64,000 nt of DNA from Vibrio profundi (GTDB lineage Bacteria > Pseudomonadota > Gammaproteobacteria > Enterobacterales > Vibrionaceae). The position numbers and the translations under genes are program-made. Shown piece by piece: positions 8,629-16,590 of the stretch. Location of the stretch: assembly GCF_005281835.1 (NCBI RefSeq), contig NZ_RZIS01000001.1:1-64000 (forward strand), written 5' to 3'. Under the pieces are notes generated by a model, which saw only the letters and a list, made by a program, of their open reading frames with translations, did no database searches and was not told where the DNA came from. Within the stretch, counting starts at the first letter, position 1, and every line of letters starts with the position of its first letter.

Positions 8629-9858
8629 TTAGTGAAGTAGACGAGCACGAATTGTGCCTTCGATCTCTTTCAGCTTAAGTAATGCTTCTTCAGAACGATC
8701 CGCTTCAACATCAATAACGACATAACCCATTTCTGCTGCAGTTTGTAGGTACTGACCAGCGATGTTAATGCCTTCCTCAGCGAAGATAGTGTTAATCTGA
8801 GTCAAAATACCTGGGCGGTTTTCGTGAATGTGCAGTAGACGCGAAGTTCCTGTGTGTATAGGCAGTGATACCTCTGGGAAGTTAACACTTGATAGTGTTG
8901 AACCGTTGTCTGAGTACTTAGCGAGTTTACCCGCTACTTCTACACCGATGTTCTCTTGCGCTTCTTGAGTAGAACCACCGACGTGTGGTGTTAGGATCAC
9001 GTTATCGAACTGCATCAATGGTGACTCAAAAGGGTCTGCATTGGTTTTTGGCTCTGTTGGGAATACATCAATCGCTGCGCCACCTAAGTGACCAGAATCG
9101 AGTGCACCACATAGAGCTGGAATATCTACCACAGTTCCGCGTGCTGCGTTGATAAAGATAGCGCCTGGCTTCATGCGATCGAACTCTTCTTTACCCATCA
9201 TGTTCTTAGTTTCGTTGGTTTCAGGAACATGCAGAGAAATAACATCACACTTATTCAGAAGTTCAGTCATGGTATGAACTTGTGTCGCGTTGCCTAGCGA
9301 CAGCTTGTTCTCTATGTCGTAGAAGTACACGCGCATACCTAAGTTTTCTGCAATGATACCCAGCTGAGTACCGATGTGACCGTAACCGATAATGCCTAAA
9401 CGCTTACCACGCGCTTCGTAAGAGTTGTCTGCGCTCTTTTTCCAAATACCACGGTGCGCTAGAGCGTTTTTCTCAGGAATGCCGCGAAGTAGTAATAGAA
9501 CTTGACCAAGCACTAGCTCAGCAACACTACGCGTATTTGAGAATGGTGCGTTAAACACTGGAATACCGCGCTTAGCTGCAGCATCAAGATCCACTTGGTT
9601 AGTACCAATACAGAAACAACCGATAGCAACGAGCTTTTCCGCTGCATTGATAACTTCTTGGGAAATGTTGGTACGAGAACGGATACCGATGAAGTGAACA
9701 TCTTTCACTGCTTCTAGCAGTTCTTCTTCAGGTAATGAGCCTTTGTGGTACTCAATGTTGGTGTAGCCAGCTGCTTGCAATACTTCTACTGAAGAAGGGT
9801 GTAGTCCTTCAAGAAGTAATATTTTAATTTTTTCTTTTTCCAGTGAAACTTTGGCCAT
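8629..9858 (-). CDS. serA: D-3-phosphoglycerate dehydrogenase
   Basis: First committed step of serine synthesis: NAD-dependent oxidation of 3-phosphoglycerate. The 409-residue protein has the NAD-binding motif GIIGYGHIGTQLG at about 155-167 and the catalytic triad R240, E269 and H292 (in TPHVGGST) at the same positions as in E. coli SerA. A C-terminal ACT domain from about residue 335 (HENRPGILTQINTIFAEEGINIAGQYLQT) is where serine binds for feedback inhibition. Length matches the E. coli enzyme (410). The 249 bases up to rpiA contain its promoter and the rpiA terminator. Order serA-rpiA is as in E. coli. Confidence 0.97.
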   Translation of the reverse strand: MAKVSLEKEKIKILLLEGLHPSSVEVLQAAGYTNIEYHKGSLPEEELLEAVKDVHFIGIRSRTNISQEVINAAEKLVAIGCFCIGTNQVDLDAAAKRGIPVFNAPFSNTRSVAELVLGQVLLLLRGIPEKNALAHRGIWKKSADNSYEARGKRLGIIGYGHIGTQLGIIAENLGMRVYFYDIENKLSLGNATQVHTMTELLNKCDVISLHVPETNETKNMMGKEEFDRMKPGAIFINAARGTVVDIPALCGALDSGHLGGAAIDVFPTEPKTNADPFESPLMQFDNVILTPHVGGSTQEAQENIGVEVAGKLAKYSDNGSTLSSVNFPEVSLPIHTGTSRLLHIHENRPGILTQINTIFAEEGINIAGQYLQTAAEMGYVVIDVEADRSEEALLKLKEIEGTIRARLLH

Positions 9859-10054
9859 TATTCTCGTCCTTCAAAATGGAAAGGTGGGCAAATGCGGCGC
9901 ACGTGCTACAAAATGACTAAAAAGGGGATAAATAGACCATTCTGTATAGAGACAAACGTTTTCCCTGTGCGTCTTCTGAACAATAAAGTAACAAAAAAAA
10001 AATGTTTTGGGTAAGAAAATTACGGAATAAGCCATAATTTTATACACCTTAAAC

Positions 10055-10081
10055 AAAAAAAACGGCGCCCTTAGGCACCGC
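10055..10081 (-). terminator. Intrinsic terminator after rpiA
   Basis: Read on the minus strand: CGGTGCC / GGCGCCG stem (one G-U pair) with a TAAG-type loop, followed by eight T. It lies 26 bases after the rpiA stop. Confidence 0.88.
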
Positions 10082-10107
10082 TTGTAATCAAATGACGAAA
10101 ATAATCA

Positions 10108-10764
10108 TTATTCTTCGATTTTTGCACCTTCAGGTGTGCCAGTAATAACAACATCAGCACCGCGGTGAGCAAACAAACCAACCGTTACAACACCAGCAAT
10201 GCCGTTGATGATGTCTTCAAGCTGTTTAGGGTTTTCGATAGCCATGCCGTAAACATCTAAAATAACGTTGCCGTTATCGGTAATGCAACCTTCACGGTAA
10301 ACTGGGTCGCCACCTAGTTTCACTAGCTCACGGCCTACGTATGAACGAGCCATTGGGATAACTTCAACCGGCAGTGGGAATTTACCCAGTACGTCGACTG
10401 CTTTAGTACCATCAACAATACATACAAACTTTTCAGAAATTGCCGCAACAATTTTTTCGCGAGTCAATGCTGCGCCACCGCCTTTGATCATGTCGCGAGA
10501 AGCATTAATTTCATCTGCGCCATCAACGTATACGTCGAGTTTTGCCACGTCATTACATTCAAAAACTTTAATCTCTAGCGCTTCTAGTTTTTCAGTAGAG
10601 GCTACAGAACTTGAAACCGCACCTTTGATTTTGTCTTTCATAGTGCCTAGCGCGTCGATGAAGTGATTCACGGTAGAGCCAGTACCAACACCAACAATGC
10701 TGCCTTCTTCAACATATTGAAGTGCTGCCCAACCAGCTGCTTTTTTCATTTCATCTTGAGTCAT
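10108..10764 (-). CDS. rpiA: Ribose-5-phosphate isomerase A
   Basis: Interconverts ribose 5-phosphate and ribulose 5-phosphate in the non-oxidative pentose phosphate pathway, linking to the transketolase at the left edge of the window. The 218-residue protein shows [16 protein letters not shown] (phosphate loop, about 24-39), the catalytic region [11 protein letters not shown] and [14 protein letters not shown], and [14 protein letters not shown]. Length equals the usual 219. The start ATG at 10764 has AGGAG about 6 bases upstream on the minus strand. A dedicated terminator follows. Confidence 0.97.
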   Translation of the reverse strand: MTQDEMKKAAGWAALQYVEEGSIVGVGTGSTVNHFIDALGTMKDKIKGAVSSSVASTEKLEALEIKVFECNDVAKLDVYVDGADEINASRDMIKGGGAALTREKIVAAISEKFVCIVDGTKAVDVLGKFPLPVEVIPMARSYVGRELVKLGGDPVYREGCITDNGNVILDVYGMAIENPKQLEDIINGIAGVVTVGLFAHRGADVVITGTPEGAKIEE

Positions 10765-10859
10765 GCCAATCTCCTGAATAAGATAGTGCGTTTTGAATAA
10801 ATCGTACGTATGGAAGTGTTAACGTCAGAGGTTAACGTTTGCGGGCGGATTATAGCGCT

Positions 10860-11459
10860 TTACTTAACGATTTCCCATTGCCAAGTCTTACTTGGTGTCA
10901 CGATTTTTGGGAGAGGCACATCCCAGCTTTCGGTCGGCAGTTTGTCTACTTGTTGGCAGTCGTGTGCGATACCCATTGGGGTTGCGCCTTTACCGGTTTC
11001 AAACCACTTGGCTAGAGTCCTGTCATAGTAGCCGCCACCCATACCTAAACGGTGTCCTTGAGAATCAAATCCCACGAGCGGGGTACAAATGACATCAAGC
11101 TCTCGTACGGGTTTCACTAAGGTTTGGTTGAGTCTAGGCTCAACGATGCCATATTTGTTATGTGTCAGCTCGGTACCAGAGTGGTAATGAAGAAACAGCA
11201 GGTGCCCTGAAGAGAAAGGGTGTAATACAGGCAGGTACGTTTGTTTACCTTGAGCCCATAACCATTTAATCAGTGGAGTAGTATCGAGTTCACCGTCTGC
11301 AGAAATGTATAACGCAATATGTTGGGCAGTGAGTATTTCTGGCTGCACCGAAAATTGCGTGACGAGATCTATGCTGGCCTGGAGTTGTTGTTCACTGGAG
11401 AGTGCGTTGCGTGTTTGACGGATTTGCTTGCGAAAGTCGCTGCGTGAGAGCGTATTCAT
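10860..11459 (-). CDS. fau: 5-formyltetrahydrofolate cyclo-ligase
   Basis: ATP-dependent conversion of 5-formyltetrahydrofolate to 5,10-methenyltetrahydrofolate. The 199-residue protein has the family signature GFDSQGHRLGMGGGYYDRTLA near residues 130-150 and the N-terminal RKQIRQTRNALS. It is the ygfA gene that in E. coli lies directly behind the 6S RNA gene and is co-transcribed with it; the same order zapA-ssrS-fau is seen here. Its ATG (11459) begins only about five bases after the presumed 3' end of 6S RNA and has no clear separate ribosome site; the G-rich 3' strand of the 6S closing stem lies where one would sit. Confidence 0.93.
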   Translation of the reverse strand: MNTLSRSDFRKQIRQTRNALSSEQQLQASIDLVTQFSVQPEILTAQHIALYISADGELDTTPLIKWLWAQGKQTYLPVLHPFSSGHLLFLHYHSGTELTHNKYGIVEPRLNQTLVKPVRELDVICTPLVGFDSQGHRLGMGGGYYDRTLAKWFETGKGATPMGIAHDCQQVDKLPTESWDVPLPKIVTPSKTWQWEIVK

Positions 11460-11463
11460 AGAA

Positions 11464-11651
11464 GGGATACCCCAAAGTGCCGTTGAGAATAGATGGCCCT
11501 TGAACCAGCGAGTTCAAGGCGGATCAGCAATGATTACCGTAGGCTTCTCGGTACAAGCCGAGCATGCTCAATAGCACTCAAGTACTAACCCTTAGGGATT
11601 GCTTATCGGCTCGGGGACGTGAATCCTCTGACAAACACTCCAGGGTAAAAT
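11464..11651 (-). ncRNA. ssrS: 6S RNA
   Basis: Minus-strand sequence between zapA and fau reproduces the hallmark features of 6S RNA, the RNA that mimics an open promoter and binds sigma-70 RNA polymerase in stationary phase. Visible are CCCCGAGCCGATA in the 5' half and GAGCATGCTCGG followed by CCGAGAAGCC in the 3' half, very like E. coli. The ends pair: 11636-11646 with 11469-11479 gives an 11-base closing stem with three G-U pairs. Length of about 188 nt is typical. Exact ends are estimated by analogy with the E. coli RNA, which starts ATTT. Confidence 0.94.
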
Positions 11652-11659
11652 TGTGTACG

Positions 11660-11968
11660 CTATTGCTGTCCTTGCTTGACCTTACTAAGCACATCTTCAA
11701 GAGATAGTGTGAGCTGTTCCATTCGCTCGGTCAGGGCGTCTTGTTGGTGATTGGCTTCCAATTGCTTGGTTTGCAATTCATAACATACGTTCAAAGCAGC
11801 AATCGTTAATAGCTTAACTTCATTAGTTACCTTAGTACGTTCAGCCATCTCTTTCAATCGATTATCTAGATCGGCTGCCGCTGCAATTAACGACTCTTCT
11901 TGGCCCGGGGGACAATTAACTCGAGTCTGTTTTCCTAAAATTTCAACGTCTACCGCTTGATTACTCAT
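11660..11968 (-). CDS. zapA: Cell division protein ZapA
   Basis: Cytoplasmic protein that crosslinks and stabilises FtsZ filaments at midcell. The 102-residue product begins with the ZapA globular domain (VDVEILGKQTRVNCPPGQEESLIAAAADLD) and ends in a coiled-coil helix from about residue 55, as in the family. Length is typical (E. coli 109). It heads the zapA-ssrS-fau transcription unit, divergent from ygfB, exactly as in E. coli. Confidence 0.93.
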   Translation of the reverse strand: MSNQAVDVEILGKQTRVNCPPGQEESLIAAAADLDNRLKEMAERTKVTNEVKLLTIAALNVCYELQTKQLEANHQQDALTERMEQLTLSLEDVLSKVKQGQQ

Positions 11969-12270
11969 GATGAATGAACTCTTTAACGCGCTACCTAAGG
12001 TTGTTGCTCTTTGCTTTTTTCAAAGGAAAAACAGGGCAATCACCGAGGAGGAAACTACCTTCCTCTGGGAAAGGAACTATAGGTAAAGCGCTATTAAGAT
12101 TCAAGCTTTTCAGAGTGACTGTTTGTAAATGAGAGCTTGAGCACACAGTAATTCAGCAATTTGAACAAATGCTGCCCACAATCCCAAGAATTGTACCGTT
12201 GAGTAGGTTACGTGAATATAGGTGAAATGATACGATTATAATTATTGAAAAAACTTTAGTGAGTTATCTG
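11969..12270. other. Divergent intergenic region zapA / ygfB
   Basis: About 300 bases without a gene. It must hold the zapA-6S promoters on the minus strand and the ygfB promoter on the plus strand. A TATAAT at 12237-12242 sits 29 bases before the ygfB start but has no good -35. A partly self-complementary GAGGAGGAA...TTCCTC segment lies at about 12043-12066. Nothing else is recognised. Confidence 0.5.
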
Positions 12271-12846
12271 ATGAGCGAAACAACGTTACCCGATTACCTG
12301 ACCACAGCCACCGAGCTGCAAGCTGCAAGTTTGGCTGTTAACCCTGCTGAAATGCACGGCTTGTTAACTGGCATGTTGAGTGGTGGTTTAAGCTTAACGG
12401 ATAAGAGCTGGCAGCCACTTATTTTTGATTACACCAATGAAGGTATGGGTTGGCCTGACCGCGCTTTAGCACTTGCTGAATCGGCTTTAAAAGTGACCAC
12501 TACGGAGATCACAGGATCTGGTATGGAGCTCTCTTTACTGCTTCCTGATGAAGATGCAAGTGCTAGCGTTTTTGACCTAGCCGATGGCGTTTCTGATTGG
12601 ATTAATCACTTTATTTCAGGTCTAGGTTTAGTTGGCGCACAGCTAAATAAAGCGTCGGATGAAACAAAAGAAGCTTTGGCTGATCTAGAAGAAATGGCAA
12701 AGCTAGGTATTGATGAAGATGATGACCTAGATGAACAAGCTCAATTGCTTGAGCATGTCATTGAGCACGTGAAAGCTTGTGCATTGACTATTCATGCCGA
12801 ATTTGGCGCGCGTCCAAGCGAAGAATCTGCACCAACGATTCACTAA
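12271..12846 (+). CDS. ygfB: UPF0149 family protein YgfB
   Basis: The 191-residue acidic protein matches YgfB (UPF0149): the [17 protein letters not shown] motif near residue 28, [19 protein letters not shown] followed by [20 protein letters not shown], and the acidic [14 protein letters not shown] tract. Biochemical function is not established in E. coli. A GTG at 12259 is in frame, but ATG 12271 is preferred: AGTGAG lies at a good distance upstream, overlaps the GTG, and the resulting length matches homologues. It leads the ubiH-ubiI genes with a 12-base gap. In E. coli pepP lies between ygfB and ubiH; it is not present here. Confidence 0.9.
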   Translation: MSETTLPDYLTTATELQAASLAVNPAEMHGLLTGMLSGGLSLTDKSWQPLIFDYTNEGMGWPDRALALAESALKVTTTEITGSGMELSLLLPDEDASASVFDLADGVSDWINHFISGLGLVGAQLNKASDETKEALADLEEMAKLGIDEDDDLDEQAQLLEHVIEHVKACALTIHAEFGARPSEESAPTIH

Positions 12847-12858
12847 GTTGAGGTAACC

Positions 12859-14037
12859 ATGGCTCAGTTTGATGTTGTCATTGCAGGTGGTGCAATGGCT
12901 GGTGCAACGTTAGCGCTGGCTCTAAATAAGCTTAGCAAAGGGTCGCTATCCATAGCGGTCGTTGAACCTTATCAAGTCGATCACCAAGCTCATCCGGGCT
13001 TTGACTCTCGCTCTATCGCTTTGTCTTATGGAACGGTTCAAATTTTGGAGTCGTTTCAGCTGTGGGATCTTATCAAGCCTGTCGCAACTCCGATTAAACA
13101 TATTCATGTTTCGGATCGTAGCCATGCTGGAATGACAGGTATCACTGACGAAGACTTCAATGTAGAAGCGCTTGGTTATGTGGTAGAGCTAGCGGATGTT
13201 GGGCGTATATACCAGCAACAACTCGAAGAAGCTGATTGCATTACCTTGTTGTGCCCTGAATCCGTCAGTGAAATCGAACGTACAACTGAGCAAGTTACAA
13301 TTCGCTTAGCGAGTCAGCAGCAAATACAAGCTAAATTATTGGTGGCAGCAGATGGTGCTATCTCCACGTGCTGCGAACAGCTTGGCGCACGTTTAGATGA
13401 GCATGACTTCGAGCAAGTCGCTGTGATCGCTAATATTGTCGCCAATGAGCCTCATAACGGCCGAGCTTTCGAACGCTTTACTCAACATGGCCCTGTGGCC
13501 TTGTTACCAATGAGTGACAACCGTTTATCGTTAGTGTGGTGTGTTTCTCCGGAGAATGCGGAGCAAATCATGAGCCTTAATGACGCCGCTTTCTTAACCC
13601 AACTTCAAGAAGAGTTGGGTTGGCGATTGGGTCATTTAGAAAAAGTCGGTCAACGTGCGAGTTATCCATTGGTGTTACGTCATCGACAACAAAACATTTC
13701 TCATCGTTTTGCCATTGTTGGTAATGCAGCCCAAACACTCCACCCAATTGCTGGGCAAGGGTTTAACCTCGGTATTCGAGATGTTGCGTCTTTAGCTGAA
13801 GAATTATGCCAGCAGTTAGACGATGTTGGGCAGTATCAAGGTTTGTCTCAATTTAGACAGCGCCGCGAACAAGATCGAGCATCAACCATCGCTTTGACCT
13901 CAAGTTTGGTTCACTTATTTTCTAATGATTGGCTGCCAACACGTATTGGTCGTAACTTAGGTTTGGCAGTTGTTGATAATTTCCCACCACTGAAAGGTCC
14001 ACTTTTGCGTCGAACGCTAGGCCTTGTGGAAAGATAG
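12859..14037 (+). CDS. ubiH: 2-octaprenyl-6-methoxyphenol hydroxylase
   Basis: FAD-dependent monooxygenase for the C1 hydroxylation in ubiquinone synthesis. The 392-residue protein has an N-terminal dinucleotide fold (VVIAGGAMAGATLALAL; the first motif is GGAMAG rather than GGGMAG), the AHPGFDSRSIALSYG segment, the central VAADGA motif (around 168) and the second FAD motif GNAAQTLHPIAGQGFNLG near residue 290. FERFTQHGPVALLPMSDNR is shared with E. coli UbiH and separates it from UbiI. The gene has a GAGGTAA ribosome site and lies nine bases ahead of ubiI. Confidence 0.95.
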   Translation: MAQFDVVIAGGAMAGATLALALNKLSKGSLSIAVVEPYQVDHQAHPGFDSRSIALSYGTVQILESFQLWDLIKPVATPIKHIHVSDRSHAGMTGITDEDFNVEALGYVVELADVGRIYQQQLEEADCITLLCPESVSEIERTTEQVTIRLASQQQIQAKLLVAADGAISTCCEQLGARLDEHDFEQVAVIANIVANEPHNGRAFERFTQHGPVALLPMSDNRLSLVWCVSPENAEQIMSLNDAAFLTQLQEELGWRLGHLEKVGQRASYPLVLRHRQQNISHRFAIVGNAAQTLHPIAGQGFNLGIRDVASLAEELCQQLDDVGQYQGLSQFRQRREQDRASTIALTSSLVHLFSNDWLPTRIGRNLGLAVVDNFPPLKGPLLRRTLGLVER

Positions 14038-14046
14038 GTAAAAAGA

Positions 14047-15276
14047 ATGATGCAAAGTGTAGATATTGCGATTGTTGGTGGTGGAATGGTTGGCTTAGCG
14101 CTGGCCGCTGCTTTTAAAGATAGTGATTTAAGAATCGCAGTGATTGAAGGAAAGGTTCCTGATTCAGAGCTGAGCTCCTTGCCAGACGTACGAGTGTCGG
14201 CGCTGAGTCGCTCAAGTGAAACGATTCTACGTAACTTAGGTGTGTGGCAAGGTATTGAGCAGCGTCGTACGGCCCCTTACCAAGCAATGGAAGTGTGGGA
14301 GCAAGATAGCTTTGCACGTATTGAATTTGATTCAAGCCGTTTAGCGCAGGCTAACCTTGGGCATATTGTAGAGAATCGTGTGATTCAATTGGCGCTGCTG
14401 GAGCAAGTTCAAAAGCAGGACAATGTCGCAGTTCACATGCCGTGTACTTGTCAGTCAATGGCCATTGGCGAAAGTGAAGCTTGGTTAACTTTGGATAACG
14501 GGCAGTCGCTAACCGCTAAACTTGTGGTTGGCGCAGACGGCGCGAACTCTTGGTTGCGTAAACAGCAAGACATCCCTCTTACACATTGGGATTACGGGCA
14601 TAGTGCGATTGTCGCGAACATTAAAACTGCAATGCCTCACGACTCCGTAGCTCGTCAGATATTCACGCCACAAGGGCCATTGGCATTTTTGCCAATGCAA
14701 GATCCGCATATGAGCTCGATTGTTTGGTCGACTGAACCAAATCGAGCGGATAAGTTAGTGGCGATGTCATCAAATGAGTTTAACAAAGCTTTGACGGCCG
14801 AATTTGATGCTAAGTTAGGCTTATGTGAAGTGGTTGGCGACAGATTCGCTTTCCCATTACGCATGCGTTACGCCCGAGACTTCGCTGTTGAACGTGTAGC
14901 GCTCGTTGGTGATGCTGCCCATACGATTCACCCGTTAGCGGGGCAAGGGGTCAACCTAGGCCTGCTAGATGCGGCTAGCTTAGCCCAAGAGATCCATAGT
15001 TTGTGGTCGAAAGGTGAAGATATTGGCTTGAAGCGTAATCTGCGCAGTTATGAACGCTGGCGCAAGGCTGAAGCGGCTAAAATGATTGCCTCTATGCAAG
15101 GCTTTAAAGATCTATTCGAAGGTGATAACCCGGCTAAAAAGCTGATTCGTGGTATTGGCATGAAGCTCGCGGGACAACTTCCTGGTGCCAAAGACGAAAT
15201 AATGAAGCGTGCTCTAGGTTTAAGTGGCAACTTACCCGAGTTGGCTAAACAGCCAGCACTGAGAGCAAAGGTGTAA
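14047..15276 (+). CDS. ubiI: Ubiquinone C5-hydroxylase UbiI (VisC)
   Basis: Second FAD monooxygenase of the operon, responsible in E. coli for C5 hydroxylation of the ubiquinone ring. The 409-residue protein carries GGGMVGLALA at the N-terminus, DVRVSALSRSS, the GADGANSWLR motif and GDAAHTIHPLAGQGVNLGLLDAA. A short in-frame choice exists (ATG 14047 or 14050, adjacent codons). Separated from ubiH by nine bases, so translation is probably coupled. The operon ends at the hairpin 15299-15327. Confidence 0.93.
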   Translation: MMQSVDIAIVGGGMVGLALAAAFKDSDLRIAVIEGKVPDSELSSLPDVRVSALSRSSETILRNLGVWQGIEQRRTAPYQAMEVWEQDSFARIEFDSSRLAQANLGHIVENRVIQLALLEQVQKQDNVAVHMPCTCQSMAIGESEAWLTLDNGQSLTAKLVVGADGANSWLRKQQDIPLTHWDYGHSAIVANIKTAMPHDSVARQIFTPQGPLAFLPMQDPHMSSIVWSTEPNRADKLVAMSSNEFNKALTAEFDAKLGLCEVVGDRFAFPLRMRYARDFAVERVALVGDAAHTIHPLAGQGVNLGLLDAASLAQEIHSLWSKGEDIGLKRNLRSYERWRKAEAAKMIASMQGFKDLFEGDNPAKKLIRGIGMKLAGQLPGAKDEIMKRALGLSGNLPELAKQPALRAKV

Positions 15277-15298
15277 AGTTATCTCTGACAAAAACAAC

Positions 15299-15327
15299 AA
15301 AGGGTTGGCAGTAGCCAACCCTTTTTA
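15299..15327 (+). terminator. Intrinsic terminator after ubiI
   Basis: AAAGGGTTGGC / GCCAACCCTTT stem with an AGTA loop and five T, 22 bases after the ubiI stop. It lies between convergent genes and may work weakly on the other strand. Confidence 0.92.
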
Positions 15328-15343
15328 ATTTTTTCGCTTTTGG

Positions 15344-15550
15344 TTAAGCGTATGCACAGCGCAATTTCATGATCTCTTGATTGATCTCTTTCACTGTTTG
15401 AAAGTGGCGTTTTTCTGCTCGGTCTGGCAATACTAACTTGCCGTTATCAAATTCAAATTTCCCAACACCGTAAATGTAGATTCGTCCTTTGAAAAGTCGA
15501 CTTACGTGTTTAGCAATCATACCTGGTGTATAGCGCTTAAACAGTCTCAT
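15344..15550 (-). CDS. ytfK: YtfK (DUF1107), stringent-response modulator
   Basis: Small cytoplasmic protein of 68 residues, the same length as E. coli YtfK and alignable throughout from memory: MRLFKRYTPGMIAKHVSRLF, then GRIYIYGVGKFEFDNGKL, then KEINQEIMKLR. In E. coli YtfK stimulates SpoT-dependent (p)ppGpp accumulation during phosphate or fatty-acid starvation. The start ATG at 15550 has AAGGA seven bases upstream; a further in-frame codon at 15577 would add nine residues not present in the family. Its location here, alone between ubiI and a structured non-coding stretch, differs from E. coli. The window also carries relA. Confidence 0.8.
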   Translation of the reverse strand: MRLFKRYTPGMIAKHVSRLFKGRIYIYGVGKFEFDNGKLVLPDRAEKRHFQTVKEINQEIMKLRCAYA

Positions 15551-15839
15551 TTTATTGTCCTTATATTTACCTAGCACAGCGATTATAGAAAAACTCCAAG
15601 AGAGATATTGTGATAAGTGTGGAGTTAAATGCAGTGAATATGAATGCGATTAGATATTTGTGCTGCTGTGTGCAGTTCTTGTAGCAAATACCAATTTAAG
15701 CGTGAGCTCCTCCTCAATTTAGCATCACCTAATGAACTCCCGATATTTATCTGGTCAGTATTAAGCAATATCAATGTTACGTTTTTAAGAATAGTAGGAT
15801 TTTTTTGTTTTGCGTAACAAGAAAGGTAAATACTGAGGC

Positions 15840-15864
15840 AAAAAAAAGCCCGTCATGAACGGGC
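15840..15864 (-). terminator. Intrinsic terminator (minus strand)
   Basis: Minus-strand GCCCGT / ACGGGC six-base stem with a five-base loop, followed by eight T. It has no annotated gene immediately upstream, which is why an RNA is proposed. Confidence 0.88.
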
Positions 15865-16005
15865 GAATAGTCACAGATGCATTACACAAAAGTGGATAAC
15901 TGATGTTACTCAGTGGATTCACTTAGGCTAGCTAGCTCTTAGCTTGTCTAAAAGCTAACCAACAAATTCAGACTATCCTAATTTAATTATTATGACTAGT
16001 TATGT
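15840..16005 (-). ncRNA. Candidate small RNA or structured 3' UTR
   Basis: Read on the minus strand, this stretch contains a hairpin TTAGCTT-TTAGAC-AAGCTAA (around 15937-15957), a second hairpin AAGTG..ACTG / CAGT..CACTT (around 15892-15927) and finally a perfect intrinsic terminator at 15840-15864. The nearest upstream minus-strand gene is the YbaK-like gene ending at 16111, about 250 bases away, so this is either a long 3' UTR or a separate RNA with its own promoter. AT-rich promoter-like sequence and an inverted repeat (AAGTGA / TCACTT, about 16013-16032) lie just upstream. The 5' end is a guess. I do not recognise a known Vibrio sRNA. Confidence 0.4.
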
Positions 16006-16110
16006 TTATAAAGTGACTAATAAATCACTTATTGACTTTCAATAGCTATGACTTTACTCACATTTCTATGTAATATTTTGTTAATAACGTAGAGGGCAAG
16101 TTAGCGAAGA

Positions 16111-16590
16111 TCACTCTTTACAGATATCGGCGAAGCTCGCTTTCGATAACTTCACAAGATCATGAAGTGAAAGCGCAACCCCCGCGAGACGATCCCCAGA
16201 GCTAATTGTCACGATCTCTTGTTGTTGAATGGAGTGATCAAATAAGATCGGGATTGGAGATTTCAGCTGCAGTGGGCCCACGGTACCAATAGCAAAGCCT
16301 GTGATCTTTTCGACATCTTGTATGTCGACACAAGTCATGCGTCTACATTGTAGTAATGCTCGTACTTTTTTGGGGTCGACACTACGATTGCCCGGTGAGC
16401 AGGCTAGGGTGTAGTTATTATCCATGTCTCGCAGCAGAATACATTTCACCATTTGCGATGGGTGGATACCTCGCTCTTGAGCGGTTTCTTCAATGGTCGT
16501 TGTAGGCTTTGATTGAAACAGCAAGTCATAATTGACTTGCTGCTGATCCAGAAACTGAGTGACGTCAGTCTGTATGTTAGGCTTCTTCAT
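16111..16590 (-). CDS. YbaK-like aminoacyl-tRNA deacylase
   Basis: The 159-residue protein is a YbaK/EbsC-family member: [25 protein letters not shown] matches the family's T-x-x-x-A-A/E...Q-x-x-K-x-L-L core with the conserved lysine, [17 protein letters not shown] the second strand-helix, and [21 protein letters not shown] the glycine-proline pocket and strand. Such proteins clear mischarged tRNAs (for example Cys-tRNAPro), but the exact substrate is uncertain. Its ATG lies inside the end of ygfZ (14-base overlap), so the two are co-transcribed. It is the second YbaK-superfamily protein in this window; the other is at 5581-6072. Confidence 0.82.
   Translation of the reverse strand: MKKPNIQTDVTQFLDQQQVNYDLLFQSKPTTTIEETAQERGIHPSQMVKCILLRDMDNNYTLACSPGNRSVDPKKVRALLQCRRMTCVDIQDVEKITGFAIGTVGPLQLKSPIPILFDHSIQQQEIVTISSGDRLAGVALSLHDLVKLSKASFADICKE

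Larger units (their letters stand above)
15551..16110. other. Gene-free region upstream of ytfK
   Basis: About 560 bases with no convincing coding frame. The left half (15551-15839) must contain the ytfK promoter on the minus strand and is AT-rich without clear elements. The right half (15840-16110) reads on the minus strand as a structured transcript ending in a strong terminator; see the candidate RNA entry. Confidence 0.6.

Noticed and set aside
9871-10056. 61-codon minus-strand frame between serA and rpiA
   Set aside because: Low-complexity, aromatic-rich translation of the AT-rich serA promoter region, with no ribosome site.
16013-16032. CRP site (AAGTGA...TCACTT)
   Set aside because: The half-sites TGA and TCA are eight bases apart, not the six of the CRP consensus TGTGA-N6-TCACA.
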